Below, piece by piece: positions 1 to 10,060 of a stretch of 64,000 bases of DNA (position 1 is the first letter of the stretch; every line of letters begins with the position of its first letter). The notes beneath the pieces are model-generated. The model was not told the DNA's origin. It ran no database searches and was given only the letters and a program-made list of their open reading frames with translations. The DNA comes from Taenia hydatigena (lineage: Eukaryota > Platyhelminthes > Cestoda > Cyclophyllidea > Taeniidae): assembly GCA_036345935.2 (NCBI GenBank), contig JADWOT020000004.1, positions 8,996,479 to 9,060,478 on the forward strand. Direction: 5' to 3'. The translations under genes were made by a program, and so were the position numbers.

Positions 1-1461
1 CAATCGTTCTATTCTCTGCCTCCTCCGCAGAGCTTTGCTTCTGCCTGTGTTGGTGCGTATGCCTGGACATCACTGACGGGAACATTCATTCATTCATTCA
101 TTCATCTAACGATGGCTATCGCAACAACAGCAGTTTCATCAGTCGTTTTGGGCTGCCCAACTGGGTAAGTGGCCAATGTTGAATTTTTGCATCAGAAACG
201 ACTTGGGTTTGCGGTTGAACTAACCAGTAAGAAGGTTTGGACGCATTGAAAGGTGTGGATTTTATTCTTGCCAACTGTAATCACGGAGAGAAGAACGCTG
301 GTTTCTCACTAATGCGAAAGCCTAACTTGGCGTTAGAAAAAGGCGGATGGGTGAGCACTTTTGGTGGACTGTGGCCTTCACTTCAAAAAGTCGTTGGATG
401 AGGAAGTGTGGCGATTAGGTGTTGTTCGGAGCGATGGAATCAGTCCTTTTACTCACGTGGTGCATTTTTTTTTTGTCACTGTATAGCATGATAGGCGGTA
501 AATGGTGGCTGTTTTGTTAGTTTGTGGGGTTGTTTGTGCCTTGAACGACGTTTGGGGTGTGCTTAATGGGGGGAGAGGAGTGGGGTTGCGGTATACTGCT
601 TGGGTAGACTGGCGGTGGTCCCTCGTGTTAGTGTTGATTTGCGCTTTGCTGTTAGGAGGAGGAGGAGGAGGAGGAAGAGGAGGCATTTCCATCTGACAAC
701 TCGTTGTCAATATTCTAGGTGCCTGAAGGACGGGGATTTGGAGAGTTGTCGACGGCGCTAGTCCAACGTTTCTATGCTTCGCCTCCTCCACAGAGCCCCA
801 CTTCTGCGACTGCAGCTGCTGCTACTGCCACGTATGCGTGGACATCACCGACCGACGATGCGATGGGATGTGGGTGGCTTAACAGCAATTGCTATGCGCA
901 ATAACATCGGCCTGAGTGTTGAACTTGCTCTTAAATAACAATCTCCCTTTTGAATCCCTTGCTAAATTTCAGTTGAAGATTGTTGGGACTTCTCTGAGCA
1001 GTTTTGGAAGGTTGTGGTAGACTATTATTTTGTGGTTGCACAGTCAGCGGCGTGGGACTAAAGCTTGACGAGAGGACGACGCGAACGCCGATAGCTTGGC
1101 AATCACTAGGGCAGCAAACCCTCACTGAGTGAGGTGGTGGAGAATGAGGCAGTTGTTGCAGAAGAGTTCGGTCACTTGATTAATTTGAAGGGATCATGTC
1201 GGTTGAAATTACCATCGAAAGTGATATTGGTTGGTGGGTTGTTAAGAAGTAGTCAGTGAATTAGTTGCGGAGGCAAGGAGTTACGCCACTTGTGACCCTG
1301 TTTGGAGAAGTCAGTTCCTGTGCCATCACCTAATTGCTCGTCCTCCTTCATCATTTGCTTGGATGCATGGAAGTCAAGTGGGCATAAACAGACCGCAGTG
1401 GGCTTCCTTTCATCCCATCAACCATGGCTCCTTCCTCGTCATTCATCAAGAATGACTTTAA
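1..1461. other. No confident gene; partial duplication with splice-like sites
   Basis: I see no supported gene here. Two segments, about 1-130 and 763-905, resemble each other: each has a pyrimidine-rich tract ending in CAG (at 30 and 793), followed by a short exon-like stretch and a segment resembling TGGACATCAC. The first could be a 22-nt exon (31-52) ending at GTGCGT. A poly-T tract ending in TAG occurs near 490. No reading frame joins these sites convincingly. They may be decayed or partial exons of the small-exon genes seen elsewhere in the window. Confidence 0.3.
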
Positions 1462-1569
1462 AGATGTGGAGGGAGAGAGTTGCCCGGAAACGAAATGTAA
1501 GGTGGATTCTGTGGCATCGCAGCCATCCTGCCGCCTACTAAGTGCTAAGTGAGATAAGGCGTTCGTCAA

Positions 1570-2251
1570 ATGAACAAAAGAGATGTATTTGAACAAACAG
1601 AGAAGAAGAAGAAGAAGAACAAAAATAAGAAAGGTGGCATGTGGGTTGCCAAAGAAGCCAAGAAGCTGTCTGACACAAAGCACCTCAGACGAATGTTCAT
1701 GTGGAAGCAGAGGAAGTGGGACAGAATGGGCAGGGTAGGCAGTGTGGGCGGAGGGAGAACTCGCAAGTAGTCGCATCTGATGTGAAGTTCGGTGGATTGC
1801 AACGGATACTGCAAGTCGTCGCTGACGGTGGCGAAATGGAAGGAGCCGACGCATCAGCAGCAGACGTCCACGGCACGACCGAAGGTCCGGATGAATGCGA
1901 ATGAGAGGAAGCAGAGGGGTGAGATGTGAATACGAAAGAAGGAAGGGAGACGGTGGAAGACAAGCAGCTACTCGAGGAAGAAGAGGAAGGGAGAAAGGAA
2001 GGAAGGAAGGCGGGGAGGGAGGGGAACAGGGAGAGGGAAGGGAGGCAGGGAGTGAGGGAGGGAGGGAGGGAGAGAGAGAGAGAGGGAGAGGAGGCATCGG
2101 AACGGAGAAGGAAGTGAAGAACGAGGAGACATCACGCATGGCGGTGAACAACGGCATCGGCGATGGCAGCAGGGGCACAGTTGTCGACTCTGATGGTGGA
2201 CATGGGCGAGACATTGTTGGCACCGGGACATCTCAACCGAACACTAAATGA
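1570..2251 (+). pseudogene. Decayed paralogue of the block X acidic-protein gene (left)
   Basis: This convergent paralogue of the gene at 2,578-3,499 starts to resemble it at the second-exon motif VAKEAKKLSDTKH (VAKDANRLSLTKH in the intact gene) and continues through NSQ..ASD.K....QRILQ and EGPDE. The tail carries EKEVKNEET, matching EKEVKKE. In the frame equivalent to the intact gene there is a TGA soon after the exon start and another after PDECE. The acceptor CAG and the hydrophobic leader exon are absent, so I call it broken. The middle is a GGGA/GAGA-rich low-complexity tract (about 1,985-2,100). An alternative splice pattern that rescues it cannot be excluded. Confidence 0.5.
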
Positions 2252-2339
2252 AAAAGGAGAGAAAAAAAATAGGAAGGTAAGAGAGACGGACGGACGGACG
2301 GACGGAAGTCCTTCGCTCTTGGCATGGGTAGAGGTCATC

Positions 2340-2480
2340 ATCGTCATCTACCTCCTCCTCCTGCTGCTGCTGCTACTGCTGCTGAGCCAACCGTGACAAC
2401 TACAGTGTCCCTAACAACCACAACAACGACAACAACAACGCTCTTCTCCTCCTCCTGCTGCTGCTGCTGCTGCTTCTCAT
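2340..2480. repeat. CTG/CTC trinucleotide tracts
   Basis: Short CTG, CTC and CAA triplet runs, with the densest CTG runs near 2,357-2,392 and 2,452-2,475. The right block X copy has matching tracts of different length near 62,850-62,960. Confidence 0.8.
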
Positions 2481-2577
2481 AGTGCAGATGCTGCTGCATT
2501 AACAGGAAGGACAATGCTCTCACCAACTTGACTTGGTGTGAATTGGTGGTAGGCAAGAAGCACACTTTGCTCCATCA

Positions 2578-3499
2578 TCAAGGCATCATGGAGTCTGTAA
2601 ACCGGTGTCGGTGTGGGTGTTGGTGAGGTGGTCCCTTGTGTTGTTGGTGCCACGCGAGTCCACCGATTGAGTTGGTGAAGAGCCGACGCCACCTGCCGCT
2701 GCGCGTCTTTTTGCCGTGTACGTGGTGACCGCTCTCCATGATGACATTGTGCGTCTTCTCCTTCTTCACCTCCTTCTCCATTCTCCCGTCCTCCTCCTTC
2801 TCCTCGCGCTGCCCATCCTGCACCTGCGCCTGCTCCCGCTCACGCTCCACCCGCTCCACCCACACCTCCTCCTCCTCTTCCTGCTGCCCGTCCTCGTCCC
2901 TCCTCGAACGGCCCTTTGTCTCCATCCGTCTTCTCATCCTCCTCCTCCTTTCAGCGCAAAGGCCCTTTGCGCTATCCACACCACCACCACCTCCTCCTTC
3001 TTCCCTCCATTCGTATTCATCCGGAAGGTCGGTAACACCGTAGGTCGTGTCTGCGGCGCCGGTATCTCCTTCCGTTTCTGCCGTCCGTCGCTGCTGCCTC
3101 CGCATCGAATGACTTGGAGGCGAGGCGAAGAATTGCAGTATCTGCTGGAATCTCACCAGCTTCGCATCAGATGCGCCAGTCGAGTTCTCCATCTCCTCCA
3201 CTTGCTCTGTCTGCTCCACTTGCTCCACCCGCTCTTCTTCCACATGAACATCTGTCTGAAGTGCTTTGTGAGAGACAGCCTGTTGGCGTCTTTGGCAACC
3301 TGCATGACAATGAGGTTAGTAGAGGTGTGTGTAAGGGCGAGCACCTACCTCTCCTCGTCGACACTGCTTGCGCCATGTCCACGAGGGTCCACGCGAGAAA
3401 GAAAAATTGCAAACGGAAAAAACCAAAGTGACCGAAAAACCAAAGCGAAATGTAGACCAAGATAAAGAGCGTTTCTGCATACAACCGATCTGCAAACAT
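2578..3499 (-). CDS. Two-exon gene: hydrophobic leader plus Glu/Arg-rich protein (left copy)
   Basis: Exon 1 is 3,499-3,349 (ATG at 3,499) and exon 2 is 3,299-2,578. The 49-bp intron starts GTAGGT and ends TGCAG. Splicing is in phase and gives about 290 residues. Residues 1-45 are strongly hydrophobic (ILVYISLWFF, FFFLAWTLV), which reads as a signal peptide or signal anchor. The rest is hydrophilic: VEQ repeats, a segment with NSTGASDAKL and RFQQILQFF, the motif TDLPDEYEW, then long Glu/Arg runs and a His-rich end before TGA. The right copy at 61,782-62,742 keeps the same exon limits, intron length and frame, and several length differences between them are all whole codons. No family is recognised. 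The product is probably secreted or membrane-anchored. Confidence 0.6.
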
Positions 3500-3984
3500 T
3501 ATCGTGGCGGTATGTTTGAGTGTGTGACACGATCAATGGATTCAATTGATAGCCTCACCATTTGAAAGTGAGCAGCGCTTTGTGTCTGGTGACTGCACTG
3601 CCTTCACGCTGGATTGTGGTGCATGGTGGAAGCTAATGATGAAAATTATTACTAACACGACTGGAAAGATGTGCTGCTTTGTGGTGTAGGTGCGTTGAAT
3701 GTGCTTGTGGAAGTGATAGCAACCACCCACAACGATGCGACTGTACTGTCGCCTCACAATGCCAGTGAGCTAGAAATGCGAGTGGAAAAGTGTTTCTCAA
3801 ATGACTTGAGTAGTGGGTTTCTGTTGCTGCGTGTGATGGGAAGACGGGTGTGAGCGTTGAAGGCATTTATGCAGCACATCCAGTATGTGCATTTTCGATG
3901 GTGGTAAGGAAAGAACCAACACACACCACACCGGTGGGACAGCAGGCTTGCTTTGCAAAGAAGGGAAGGAAAGGGTAAGGGGGG

Positions 3985-4125
3985 ACGTAAGGAAGGAAGG
4001 AAGGAAGGAAGGAAGGCAGGAAGGAAGGAAAGAAAGAAGGAAGGAAGGAAGGAAGGAAGGAAGGAAGGAAGGAAGGAAAGAAGGAAGGAAGGAAGGAAGG
4101 AAAGAAGGGAAGAATGAAGGGAGGA
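3985..4125. repeat. GGAA tetranucleotide microsatellite
   Basis: About 140 bp of GGAA/GAAG units with scattered interruptions. The equivalent place in the right block X copy (about 61,222-61,290) is much shorter and interrupted, so the tract has expanded or contracted since duplication. Confidence 0.95.
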
Positions 4126-4417
4126 AGAAGTGGTTAGATGTGTCACACATGCGAGACGGTGGTTGGTAGCCGTAAGATAGAATGATAAAGTGGTCAAAAT
4201 AGTTCTCGTTGAACTTAAGATGGTGCATTTGAAGGAGTAGCTTCTACTTTGAGTCATTGTCTTATTGGTAGGGCTGTCCTTTTGATGAGCCTCCATATCT
4301 GCCATAAGGTGTTGCACCCAGTCGCCACAATCGTGCCAATACGTGAGGCCTCTCATTGTCAGCACTGTGGTTCCTTTCATGAGGGACATTATTATTCGCC
4401 CTGTGGGGAGTAACATA

Positions 4418-5220
4418 CTGCATGAACGAATAGTTCGCATTTAGGAAGGTAAGGTTCGGTACACTCGATCCGCCGAATGATTGCGACTCCACAGCTGTCG
4501 ACGATGAGTACAAAGGCGCTTAGTGTGCAGTCTTAGCGGCCTCCCTTCCATTGGTCTGCTTCTACATCAACATTCCTCTTTGCCATTGCCACCGACGGCA
4601 AAGATGGGTGTTGTTGGCAGCCTGATGAGTCAGTCTGTGGTGTCCTTAGAGAGCGACCCATAGCCAGCGTTGAAGGTGGTAGCGGCAACAGAGCCAGTGT
4701 CAGTCAGTGAGACTGCTCACCCTCATCCTCTACCATCCCCACAACCTCGTCATATCAATGAGCACATTATAAAAACCAACAGCAGCGCAATTAAAAAAGG
4801 CATCGCGACACATGGAAGGTCGAGTACTACACCACGCGACACTGTCGAAATAAGACAATGTGCAAACTATTAATATTTCTGCTGTAGAACATCCCTAAGG
4901 CCATGCTCGACCAGGCAGTCAATATGAAAAAAGGACTACTCGTAAAGAATCCGCTGGCGCATCCAGTCAACACCTGCATCACATGCACGCGGTAACCCTA
5001 ACGTCCTGCCTTACACCGATCACCTACACCTACACCTCGTCATACAAACACCGACTACTTCACTTCCATGTGATTACATCTTAGTGTGCACTGATAAACC
5101 CAACACACTCCCTCCTCCTCCTCCTCCTCCTCCTTTCCCTCATACGTCTTGCACACCGCAATGCCATCCACATGCAACCACCAAAACAGCCGGGCAGTAG
5201 AGGTGGAGATCCACTTCATT
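4418..5220 (+). repeat. Family R, copy R1 (partial)
   Basis: Diverged copy of part of R2 (8,940-9,930). Shared landmarks in order are the stretch with GCCATTGCCACCGACGGC, the segment around TCAATGAGCACA, the segment with AAAGAATCCRCTGGCGCATC, and GGGCAGTAGAGGTGG near the end. It lacks about 220 bp present in R2 around 9,310-9,590. The edge at 4,418 abuts block X at the same R position where R continues uninterrupted at 57,791. A CTC run lies at about 5,105-5,132. Confidence 0.75.
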
Positions 5221-5339
5221 TGCGTGCGTCGCGTTGCTATTATCGCATCTCATATCCTATGTGAAACGCGTAGTAGGGGAAAGCTGTGCTTAGTCTCTTA
5301 AAGTATGTTGTTGACACGAAATTCATATTGCCTCCATTA

Positions 5340-5807
5340 AGCTGAATCCTTAATATTTAACTCAGTCAAGTGGTTAGGTGAGTGGGTGATTGCAACAATT
5401 CATGGAAAGGTGGGAGAAAGGGAGGAAATAAAGAGGGCTGCATTGAAGCGCCGTGCGGAGTCATCCAACGGTGTCCACTTTCAATCCTCCTTCCCCCTCC
5501 CCTTTAACTCTCTTTGCTTCGCCTCTACCGCAATCGTTCCTTTGTCTCTTTCAGATGAACATGCAGATCACTTCACGTGAGTGGATGAACTGCATGCGCC
5601 TCTGGTGTCGTTCGTGATGCGAGGCAAGGATTCGTCTAAGCACGATATTGCGAATTGGCACCGGAGGCATCTATTTATTAGCTACATAGAAACCTTTAGG
5701 GGTATGTGACCGATTCTTTTAATTTAATGCATGCTTTCCACTGCGTTAACTGTGTTGCACTTGCTTACAATGGTTCTTACATATGTTGACGAGCACTAAA
5801 TAAACGG

Positions 5808-5844
<37 letters not shown>

Positions 5845-6145
5845 CCTAGTGGAGTGCAACAAAGTGCCCGACATCCATGTCCCACTGTGGAAGCAGTGTA
5901 GCACGTTGCTCATGACTAGGCCTAACTAGATCACACTAGATTGCACTGGAAGATAACAGGCTAAATTAGCCACCTAGGCTGTATTGTGACAGGCTTGAAT
6001 AAGTGAGGAAAGAAGGGCGCGGGTTGACACACACAGTGAGAAAGTAAAGAATGCTTAGACTGAACACTCCCTCATTACGATATAATCTGCTACCAGCAAT
6101 TACAGAACAAGAATTTTCCACAATATTTGGAAGGAGAGTAGTAGA
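5340..6145 (+). repeat. Diverged copy of the region at 45.8-46.45 kb
   Basis: This stretch aligns in order with 45,820-46,430. Shared pieces are TTTAACT.AGTCA followed by a donor-like site, a long pyrimidine tract ending GTCTCTTTCAG, and a distal segment with CAGTGTAGCACG / CCCTGTAGCACGG and GAATAAGTGAGGAAAGAAG / CATAAAATAGGAAAGAAG. It is therefore an older relative of part of the micro-exon-gene block. A CAG run of about a dozen units sits at 5,811-5,843. A 22-nt exon candidate (5,555-5,576) lies between TTTCAG and GTGAGT. No complete gene can be assembled here. Confidence 0.5.
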
Positions 6146-7749
6146 CATTGGTGAAGCGTATCGTTTGTGATCAAATGGCTTGAACAGTTCAATTTGGGTG
6201 ATGCCTAGTCACTCGAAGGGCATCGCTTCCGATGGGACTCCCTATTTTGAATAACGAAGAAGAGGTGCATGTCTTCCGTGACTAAACTTTATTCGGGATC
6301 AGTGTGCGAGGAGCAGGCAACAGCGCTATCCAACCTGAGTGATGGTGCAACAGTGGTTTCACTACTCCTACATCGACATTGAAATTTGTGTGGCGGAGGC
6401 TGACTGCCACCCAGCTGACATGACATGGTACGTGGTGGGTAGTCGGGTTGGCAATAGATTTATAGCTTTGCAAAGACATTGGTGGCAGAGTTGGATTTCG
6501 TTGTCATGGGTGTGCAGAGTCGAAGGCGACTAAGCATCAACACTCATGCAATGTTGCCCTGGATGTTCTCGACAATGCTAGTCAACTAAGTTTCTGTACT
6601 CCCAATGAGCTTGTTTTTTAACATTGTGTTAAGTTCTTGTTGGAAGTACTGCGAATGACAGCTTGGTCTCTGAGGTCTAAATCGAAATTCGTGAGGTGAG
6701 TGAATGGGCCTGCCACTGTGTCCATGCCTACACTCTGCGATTCCACAAGCAAGTCCTTTCCGCAACGTCCACCTCCTCGTCTTATTAGTCGCTTCCCATG
6801 GACACGGACACTGGGATGGTCAAAAGGCCTGTTGGGGCGAGGACTGCTTCCAGCGTCGATGGGGTGAACGCGCCGCTGACAAATGTGGGAGTATAGTTGC
6901 GTGAGCCCTTCACCACTTTGTACTCGGCTTGTATTGCGTCTGTAGAGACGGAAGGAGATGTTGAATTATGTGGAACGCGCGAGAATTCTTAGTTGGCTCA
7001 CCACAATTTACATTGTTTCAGCCTACTGATTAGTCGAAATCTAGTGACTGTCCCAAATCACATCGCCTTTGTCTCTCTCTCCTTCATTTTTGTCAGTGTT
7101 TTACTTATCTCTCTTGATTGTTTGCTTGTCTAGAAGAACACTGATTTCCATTATGGTGAGAAGTGAAACTTAGTCTCCCCATCTCCCTCATCAAACCGCG
7201 GCTGCACCCACCAGCATTTCACTTTCTCGTGGTATCAGCAACAGGCAAAACCCAGGTATGTCTTCCTCTCGTCCTGTAGCCATTAGCAACCATCTCAACT
7301 TGCAGCTGTTTATGTCGCTGTGGGTGCAGTTAGATGGACGTATTGATAGAGGCACTGACGGATCTGTGTGTGTGTGTGTCCCAGCTTTGTGGTACGTAGC
7401 TGAACATAGTACTTGGGGCCTATTGGAGATTCGCAGAGTCTTATGGGTAAAGGAGAGGACTTTTGAGAACTTATGCATTTGCTGTAGAGGTTGATGGTTT
7501 CGATCGTGGCATTTGTGGTTCTGCTTGTTTTTGGATTCTGACATTCAATTAGATTTTCTTTGGATGCGTTCATTGTTGACGATACTTACCCTTACTACTG
7601 TTCCGGATTCACGCACTTATCTTACCTCCTTGCACCAGTTTTGTTGTGGTTCACAATGCATTAGTTTTTACGTCTACTAAGTCTGCTACTGATGAGTTTG
7701 TAAGTAGACAGGACTAGGGATTCTGTGGAGCAGCTATACAGTTATACAC
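6146..7749. other. No confident gene; possible short exons
   Basis: I see nothing firm here. A 22-nt exon candidate at 7,134-7,155 lies between a pyrimidine tract ending TCTAG and GTGAGA, and a consensus-like donor CAG|GTATGT is at 7,256. An open frame at 6,704-6,904 contains a short hydrophobic run (HLLVLLVASHG) but no other support. A short GT run lies near 7,367-7,379. Confidence 0.25.
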
Positions 7750-10060
7750 CTCCTTTTGAAGCAAAATAGGCCACACATACTACATATTCATGCAGATGGG
7801 CTACGGCTAGCAGAGCTTCAATCGACAATAAAACATCTCTATCACCAATCCATACATGCGCACCTCAGTTTTCTCAGCTTTCCCCTCCCCCCTGAAGGCG
7901 AAAGGAGACACCATATTCGGACACAACACATGCACGTGCATTCAACATACCACTCTCAATAGGTACAACGACGACGCAGTTAAGCGGCCTCATCACCAAA
8001 ATCCGTCATTCAACAATCCACCAACGCATAATACAACCCACTTCGCCTCGTCCAGCGCCATCCGCCGTGCTCACCTCGGTAAGGCTACTGCGTCGTCAGT
8101 CTCCTCATCTCCCATGCTGCAAGCTCATTCCGTATGGGATAGGGGAGAAATGTGCTAAGCATCACGCGTGTCCATCACCAGTAGAGGAAACATTGACCTG
8201 GAAGCGATTAGTCAAACTCATGTCAACGTTGCAGCATCACAACAACTATAGTGACAGTTTCTAAGCTTTGATATGGCTATTGGTCTAAAATCGACTGCCA
8301 TGTCGTAAACATGCAAAGCCAAGCGCAGCTACTTGTCGCAGACAGCGGAGATACACTCACTACCATCAAATGGCAGATCGCCGTTAAACAACATCCACAC
8401 ACACACACACACACGATAATCCCAAAATCGCACAATTTTGTGTCACACAAGCTGCATAGGGCGGGATCTGCAAAAAGGAGCGCCGCATGAAGTCGTTGGA
8501 CATTTTCCGTTTCTCCTATAAGTTAATCACACTCGGGCAATGGGTGGTCGTCCCACCCACTGCAACGCCCACATGTAGGCGTCATTAAAAATGCCTCCTC
8601 GGATACGCGCCGATTACCCGCGTCCTAGACCTCAAACATTCGACGAGCGATTAGCGAATGCGACAGTGGGTCATATGGAGAATCAGTCGTACACATCAAA
8701 GCATCATAAATACACGTTCAACTACTTCACACTTACATCATACCAACATCGTCTCGTGTCATAGTGGCAAAAGCCACAATACCTAGACATCTTAGATTTA
8801 AAAAACGAATGAGCAAAGCCAATCATTGTGAGAAGGTAATAACGTCTGATTCAAATTATCTAGCATGCTTACCAAGTTACAGGTTTGCTCTGGTTTCGTT
8901 TCTACGTGGCACCCACACCGTACTCATCGTTACCAAGACCTCCAAGCACAGTCTCAGTGGTCTCCCATGGGTCTGCTTCTGTATCCACTTTACCCCTTGC
9001 CATTGCCACCGACGGCGAGGATAGGTCTTGTTGGCAGCCTGATGGGACTGTGATGTCGTTAAAAAACAACTCTTAACCAGCGTTGAAGACGGTAGCGACA
9101 GCAGAGCGAGTGCCAGTAAGTAAAATTGTACGCCATCATCATCATCATCATCACCATCATCATCAGACACCCCAACAATCTCGTCAAGTCAATGAGCACA
9201 CCAAAAAAGCCAGCAGCACCGCAATAAAAAAGAAGGCATTACAACACATGAACGGCCGAGTATTACACCACTCGACACTGTCGAAACAAGTCAATGTGCT
9301 ATTGGGTGGCATCTCGTCCACACGCTCCACCGCAATGGTAGAGCGTCTGCACTCAAGGGCCATTGAAGGATGAACAAAAGCAGTAGTCAATGCAGACAAG
9401 CCTCATTCCACCCCTTATGATCCGTGGGCAGGAACACATACGATCGCAATTTACTTCAGCGCAAACCGCCCCCCCCTTCCCCTCCTCCAAGCACCGATCG
9501 CCCATCGCATCGCGAACGCAATCACATCAAGAGCAGCCATGCAACACTCCAGGCAGCTCCGACTCCAACACTGCCTGCCTGCAAAATATTCATACCTCCG
9601 TTATCCAACAGTCCTGAGCAGGCAGTCAATATTACAAAACGACTACGCGTAAAGAATCCACTGGCGCATCCAGTCACCACCTGCATCACATGCACACGGC
9701 ATCCCTAACGTCCTGCCTTACACCGATCGCCTACACCTACACCTCGTCAAACAAGCACCGACTACCTCACTTCCATGCGATTACATCACAGTGCACATTG
9801 ATAAACCCAACACAGCCCCTCATCCCCCACCCCCCCCCCCCCAACCTCCTCATACGTCTTGCATACCACAATTCCATCCGCATGCAGCCATCAAAGCATC
9901 TGGGCAGTAGAGGTGGCCATCCACATTTTCTTTGAAACAGACAGACACCAACAACTATTCGTCATGACAGACTTCCCACGTCCACTCGATACTGTGCAAG
10001 GTGCGATGTCCACTGTGCTTTTGAAGGCGAATTGACCCTAAAGAATTGTACGAATGGAGG
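7750..10060 (+). repeat. Family R, copy R2
   Basis: Long copy of family R, inverted relative to R3 (17,830-20,200) and R4 (57,709-58,800). Shared landmarks from left to right are the segment with TCGACAATAAAACATCTCTA, the stretch around CACCAACGCATAATACA, the region at 8,760-8,900 containing AGCATGCTTACCAAGTTACA, and the distal part ending GTAGAGGTGGCCATCCAC then GACAGACTTCCCACG. It contains CA (8,396-8,416), ATC (9,134-9,166) and C (9,826-9,842) runs. No transposase, reverse transcriptase or terminal repeat is recognised, so the class is unknown. Confidence 0.8.
9184..9399 (-). pseudogene. Cys-rich segment with hydrophobic C-terminal tail in R2
   Basis: This frame reads MALECRRST, then LTCFDSVEWCNTRPFMCCN, then a terminal hydrophobic run FFFIAVLLAFLVC and a stop. 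Such a tail fits a transmembrane or GPI-anchor signal. The same protein segment is found in R3 on the plus strand (18,357-18,860) with conserved Cys residues, but with a one-base shift just before the tail. Upstream in R2 the matching EVNC.RM.SCP motif is in a different frame from this segment, so at least one frameshift separates them. I read it as a remnant of a small secreted or membrane protein gene. It resembles no family I can name. Confidence 0.35.

Larger units (their letters stand above)
1462..4417 (-). repeat. Block X, left copy (inverted partner of 60,933-63,975)
   Basis: This stretch, read on the minus strand, matches 60,933-63,975 on the plus strand nearly end to end, with substitutions and indels in simple repeats. 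Its inner edge is sharp: the shared sequence starts at TATGTTAC (4,417 here, 60,933 in the right copy). At the outer edge the right copy has about 118 extra bases around 63,829-63,945. The block holds one two-exon gene, a convergent decayed paralogue and a long GGAA microsatellite. The copies are clearly diverged, so this is a real old duplication and not a recent assembly echo. Confidence 0.85.

Noticed and set aside
1895..2251. Long Arg/Gly/Glu-rich frame over the GGGA tract
   Set aside because: The middle is a simple purine repeat that is open in several frames. Only its ends resemble the paralogue, so it is not called as an independent gene.
3754..4440. 228-codon minus frame rich in Ser, Phe, Leu and Pro
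   Set aside because: It is carried by the GGAA/TTCC microsatellite. The right block X copy does not keep the frame through the tract.
4262..4513. Minus frame with ERPHVLARLWRLGATPYGRYGG
   Set aside because: It looks protein-like and is partly matched at 60,903-61,060, but it spans the X-R junction and its two halves are separated by 3.1 kb on the right, so a real gene across it is doubtful.
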